Source: Anaerolineales bacterium
Lineage (GTDB): Bacteria; Chloroflexota; Anaerolineae; Anaerolineales; UBA4823
Direction of reading: 5' to 3'
Length of the DNA: 7,276 nucleotides
Assembly: GCA_020853835.1 (NCBI GenBank)
Contig: JADYYC010000029.1
Coordinates: 1-7,276, forward strand
Made by a program: the position numbers and the translations under genes. The notes beneath the pieces were generated by a model that saw nothing but the letters and a program-made list of their open reading frames with translations, ran no database searches and was not told the origin of the DNA. This document shows, in pieces, positions 6,457 to 7,276 of the stretch (within the stretch, counting starts at the first letter, position 1; each line of letters opens with the position of its first letter).

Positions 6457-7276
6457 ATGATGGCGAATGTCGTAATCGCAGGTATCGGCCAGACGGCGGT
6501 TGAAGAGCACTGGGATAAATCACTGCGCGAGCTGGCCCTGATGGCGGTGCGGGCGGCTGAGGCCGACACGGCGGGGCTGCGCCCGCAGGCGCTGTTCGTC
6601 GGCAACATGAACGCCGCACAGCTCTCGCGCCAGGCGCACCTGGGGGCGTTGATCGCCGATTTTTGCGGCCTGGTCGGGGTGGAAGCCCTCACCCTCGAGG
6701 CGGCGGGCGCTTCGGGCGCGGCGGCGCTGCGCGCCGGTTATATGGCGGTGGCCTCGGAACAGGTCGATGTGGCGCTCGTGGTGGGCGTGGAAAAGTCTTC
6801 GGACATGGTCGGCTCGGCGGTCGACGAGGCGCTCGCGACCTCGGGCGACAGCGACTACGAATCGGTGCAGGGGCTGACGCCGAGCGGACAGGCAGCCCTG
6901 CTGATGCGCCGCTATATGTATGAATACGCCGTTGAGCGCGCCGCGTTTGCCGGTTTTCCGTTCATCGCGCACGCCAATGGCGCCGGCAACCCGCATGCGA
7001 TGTATCAGAAGGCCATCAGGCCCGAACTGTATGCGAAAGCCGGCCTGGTGTGCGACCCGCTGAACATGTTCGACGTGGCCCCGCCCGCCGACGGCGCGGC
7101 CGCGGCCATCCTGACCCGCCCTGGCCTGCTACCGCCCGGCTTCCCGAACCGGCTGGTGCGCATCGCCGGTTCCAGCATGGCGACCGACACGCTGGCGCTG
7201 CACGACCGCCCGGACCCGCTCGACTTCAGGGCGGTGCGCCAGTCGGTCGAGCGCGCCTGCGAGAAGGCGCGCATCA
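6457..7276 (+). CDS. Thiolase-family protein (archaeal acetyl-CoA C-acetyltransferase type), partial, nucleophile Cys replaced
   Basis: The reading frame is open from ATG 6457 to the window edge (273 codons plus one base); the C-terminal third is missing. It aligns with the archaeal thiolase/SCP2-type family that supplies acetoacetyl-CoA to HMG-CoA synthase: EEHWDKSLRELA near residue 16, LFVGNMNAAQLS (46-57), SLIADF-like ALIADFCGL, the active-site loop, AGYMAVASE, VVGVEKSSD, a NGAGNP segment, DGAAAAIL, and SSMATDTLALHDR near the right end. In the active-site loop the family's EAACASG reads EAAGASG, so the nucleophilic Cys is Gly84 (codon GGC, 6706-6708). A usual KNH segment also reads IAH. 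It may be a scaffold or have another role; a base error is possible. The catalytic C-terminal His and Cys motifs lie outside the window. The start overlaps a second ATG at 6460. The 11-base gap to the synthase gene indicates one operon. Confidence 0.88.
   Translation, partial: MMANVVIAGIGQTAVEEHWDKSLRELALMAVRAAEADTAGLRPQALFVGNMNAAQLSRQAHLGALIADFCGLVGVEALTLEAAGASGAAALRAGYMAVASEQVDVALVVGVEKSSDMVGSAVDEALATSGDSDYESVQGLTPSGQAALLMRRYMYEYAVERAAFAGFPFIAHANGAGNPHAMYQKAIRPELYAKAGLVCDPLNMFDVAPPADGAAAAILTRPGLLPPGFPNRLVRIAGSSMATDTLALHDRPDPLDFRAVRQSVERACEKARI

Noticed and set aside
5642..6619. Long minus-strand open frame (325 codons) opposite the HMG-CoA synthase
   Set aside because: The plus strand encodes an intact, highly conserved enzyme; the minus translation is Pro/Arg/Gly-rich with no recognisable family.
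6655..6670. Cys70 (DFCGLVG) of the thiolase homologue as a replacement nucleophile
   Set aside because: It falls about 14 residues before the active-site loop, in a helix segment where the family has other residues; nothing supports a catalytic role.

Overview
The window is GC-rich, densely coded bacterial DNA carrying six genes: five complete and one running off the right edge. The gene mix best fits the phylum Chloroflexota, probably the Anaerolineae. It contains an archaeal-type HMG-CoA synthase and a thiolase homologue of the archaeal family, a class II HMG-CoA reductase, a soluble GAF-GAF NarL-type sensor kinase and a large secreted lipoprotein esterase. The phylum assignment is inference from gene content; there is no rRNA or marker gene here to prove it.

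Left part (1-2160). A lipoprotein alpha/beta-hydrolase (150-1370, +) has a perfect TATAAT just upstream and an N-terminal Ca-loop/Ig-like module. It converges on, and overlaps by 8 bp, a TrmH/SpoU-family RNA 2'-O-methyltransferase (1363-2160, -). That gene is in turn coupled to the upstream sensor histidine kinase (2165-3841, -). The kinase resembles mycobacterial DosS/DosT (DevS) along its whole length, including the His that ligates haem in those proteins.

Right part (3842-7276). A 115-bp divergent intergenic region separates the kinase from a plus-strand mevalonate block: HMG-CoA reductase (3957-5249), a 113-bp gap holding a perfect 7-bp stem-loop, archaeal-type HMG-CoA synthase (5363-6445), and a thiolase-family protein (6457 to the window end). 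In archaea the thiolase, the HMG-CoA synthase and a small DUF35 protein form one complex that makes HMG-CoA from acetyl-CoA; HMG-CoA reductase then yields mevalonate for isoprenoids. The reductase and synthase keep all their catalytic residues.

The most notable observation is in the thiolase homologue: the position of the nucleophilic Cys (EAACASG in the family) reads EAAGASG, so the protein looks catalytically dead as a thiolase while its frame is intact. The second is the possible haem-binding GAF domain of the kinase. No mobile elements, CRISPR arrays, tRNA or rRNA genes were seen, and no stretch over 300 bases lacks a gene.
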